DNA of 31,852 bases, from NCBI GenBank assembly GCA_016293265.1, contig JAEDEN010000017.1, forward strand, positions 1-31,852, written 5' to 3'. Under the pieces are notes generated by a model, which worked only from the letters and a program-made list of their open reading frames with translations, made no database searches and was not told the DNA's origin. The position numbers and the translations under genes are program-made. This document shows positions 30,613 through 31,852 of this stretch, piece after piece. Source of the DNA: Oscillospiraceae bacterium (lineage in GTDB: Bacteria > Bacillota > Clostridia > Oscillospirales > Oscillospiraceae). Positions within the stretch are counted from its first letter, which is position 1, and each line of letters opens with the position of its first letter.

Positions 30613-31592
30613 GCAAGAAGATTACCGTGAGCAAGGCCATTCGTGAGGGCCTGCTGGAAGAGATGCGCCGTGATGACAAGATGTTCATCATGGGCGAGGA
30701 TATGGCTGTGATGGGCAACGTGTTCGCCGTTACCCAGGGCTTTTTGGATGAATTCGGTCCCCTGCGCGTCATTGATACCCCCATTTCTGAGGAAGGTTTC
30801 TGCGGTATGGCAGTGGGCGCAGCCATGCGCGGCATGCATCCTTGCATTGAGTTGATGTACAACGACTTTATCACCGTCTGCGCCGACCCCATTTTCAACC
30901 AGGCCGCTAAGCTGAAGTATATGTCCGGCGGCCAGTGCTCCATCCCCATGGTGCTGCGTATGCCCATGGGCTCCGGCCGCCGCAACGCCGGCCAGCACTC
31001 CCAGTCCCTGGAAGCCCTGGCCTGCCACTTCCCCGGCTTGAAGGTGGTGGCTCCCTGCTCCGCCGCCGACGCCAAGGGCCTGATTAAGTCCGCCATGCGC
31101 GATCCCGATCCCGTGGTGGTGTTCGAGCACAAGCTGCTGTATGCCAAGAAGGAAGAGATCCCCGAGGACGAGGACTATCTGGTCCCCATCGGCAAGGCCA
31201 ACGTGAAGAGAGAGGGCAAGGACCTGACCATCATCACCTGGAGCCGTGAGGTCAATTTCGCGATGGAAGCCGCTGAGAAGCTGGCTGCCGAGGGCATCGA
31301 TGTTGAGGTTCTGGACCTGCGTACGCTGGTTCCCATCGACTGGGAAGCCATCAAGGCATCCGTTTCCAAGACCCACAATGTCATCGTTGTGTCCGAGGAA
31401 GTCAAGCGCGGCAGCTATGCCGGCGAGATCTCCGCTCAGATCGCCGAGGACCTCTTCGACGAACTGGACGCCCCCGTGGAGCGTGTGTGCGGATTGAACA
31501 TCGTCTCTCCCTTCAGCCCCGTTCTGGAAGACGAGAACTTCCCCCATCCCGACGATATCGTCAAGGCCGTCAAGCGCGTGCTGAACAAGTGA
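30609..31592 (+). CDS. 2-oxoacid/acetoin dehydrogenase E1 component, beta subunit
   Basis: A 327-residue transketolase-like beta subunit that completes the E1 active site. Typical segments are MGEDMAVMGNVFAVTQGF near residue 26, DTPISEEGFCG near 57, GRRNAGQHSQS near 120 and the C-terminal transketolase domain with VVSEEVKRGSYAGEI. The ATG at 30609 overlaps the alpha-subunit stop (ATGA) and follows AAAGGTG, so the two subunits are made in step. The E2 gene begins 13 bases after its stop. Confidence 0.93.
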   Translation: MSKKITVSKAIREGLLEEMRRDDKMFIMGEDMAVMGNVFAVTQGFLDEFGPLRVIDTPISEEGFCGMAVGAAMRGMHPCIELMYNDFITVCADPIFNQAAKLKYMSGGQCSIPMVLRMPMGSGRRNAGQHSQSLEALACHFPGLKVVAPCSAADAKGLIKSAMRDPDPVVVFEHKLLYAKKEEIPEDEDYLVPIGKANVKREGKDLTIITWSREVNFAMEAAEKLAAEGIDVEVLDLRTLVPIDWEAIKASVSKTHNVIVVSEEVKRGSYAGEISAQIAEDLFDELDAPVERVCGLNIVSPFSPVLEDENFPHPDDIVKAVKRVLNK

Positions 31593-31605
31593 GGAGGGAC
31601 AAAAC

Positions 31606-31852
31606 ATGGCTTATGAAGTTTTGATGCCCCAGTTGGGCCTGACCATGGAAGAGGGCACCGTCTCTCAGTGGATCAAGCACGAGGGCGATCAGGTAAAGAC
31701 CGGTGACGTAATCGTGGAGATCACCACCGATAAGCTGACCAACGAGGTAGTCAGCGAGCACGACGGTGTGATGCTGAAGATCGTGGCCCAGGAGGGTGAG
31801 GATATCCCCGTCAAGGGCCTGCTTGCCTACATCGGCCAGCCCGGCGAGGCCG
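31606..31852 (+). CDS. Dihydrolipoamide acyltransferase E2, 5' part
   Basis: The first 82 codons of an E2 gene that runs off the window. They encode one lipoyl domain with the lipoylated lysine K43 in TTDKLTNEV and the second-half strand pattern typical of biotinyl/lipoyl folds. The peripheral-subunit-binding and catalytic domains would lie beyond the end. GAGGAGGG precedes the ATG. Confidence 0.92.
   Translation, partial: MAYEVLMPQLGLTMEEGTVSQWIKHEGDQVKTGDVIVEITTDKLTNEVVSEHDGVMLKIVAQEGEDIPVKGLLAYIGQPGEA

Noticed and set aside
1..31852. CRISPR array, insertion sequence, prophage, toxin-antitoxin or defence island
   Set aside because: I found no regularly spaced repeats, transposase or integrase motifs or known defence domains; gene content is housekeeping and metabolic.
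1..31852. tRNA or rRNA genes
   Set aside because: No cloverleaf-like pattern with a GGTTCGAATCC-type T arm, and no rRNA-like segments, were noticed by eye.

Overview
The window looks like chromosomal DNA of an anaerobic, fairly GC-rich member of the Clostridia, most likely the Oscillospiraceae or a close relative. This is an inference from gene content: a SCIFF thioether peptide with its radical-SAM maturase, an NfnAB electron-bifurcating transhydrogenase, a YgeW/YgeY/carbamate kinase group, several GntR and Crp/Fnr regulators, strong AGGAGG ribosome binding sites and sigma-A type promoters. I see no phage, transposase, CRISPR array, tRNA or rRNA. Most genes are intact and densely packed in short operons. 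Divergent pairs are separated by promoter regions and convergent pairs by bidirectional hairpin terminators.

Layout. 1-2.9 kb (+): the end of the SCIFF peptide gene, an intercistronic hairpin, the SCIFF maturase and a PLP-dependent decarboxylase-fold enzyme whose start overlaps the maturase stop. 3.0-4.6 kb (-): ribokinase, then an SGNH hydrolase. 4.6-4.86 kb: a gene-free stretch with repeats and inverted repeats. 4.86-6.8 kb (-): a three-gene unit of XRE regulator, 70-residue membrane protein and membrane-tethered PstS-like binding domain, with a perfect palindrome on its promoter. 6.9-9.3 kb (-): IMP dehydrogenase and a GntR/UTRA regulator. 9.5-10.9 kb (+): a shikimate-kinase-like protein and a MerR/TipAS gene whose DNA-binding half is broken but whose TipAS half keeps its own ribosome binding site. 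10.9-14.6 kb (-): ygeY, ygeW, arcC. 14.7-17.3 kb (+), divergent from these: a YheO-type PAS/HTH regulator and a surface-anchored 5'-nucleotidase. 17.5-18.8 kb: an unknown membrane protein (+) and a CBS-pair protein (-). 19.0-22.0 kb (+): a Crp/Fnr regulator and nfnAB. 22.1-24.8 kb: an unknown lipoprotein (+), then murC and a prolyl-tRNA deacylase (-). 24.9-27.2 kb (+): cca and an HD-domain protein. 27.3-28.0 kb (-): a GntR/FCD regulator. 28.3 kb to the end (+): an MBL-fold hydrolase, a PPC-domain protein and a 2-oxoacid dehydrogenase operon (E1 alpha, E1 beta, start of E2).

How it may work together. The ygeY-ygeW-arcC group with the divergent regulator and external 5'-nucleotidase reads as a nucleotide or purine scavenging module that ends in ATP from carbamoyl phosphate. 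The best candidate for an undescribed system is the XRE, small membrane protein and tethered PstS-like unit: it looks like a binding-protein sensor without a transporter. The TipAS remnant with an independent start is a second unusual case.
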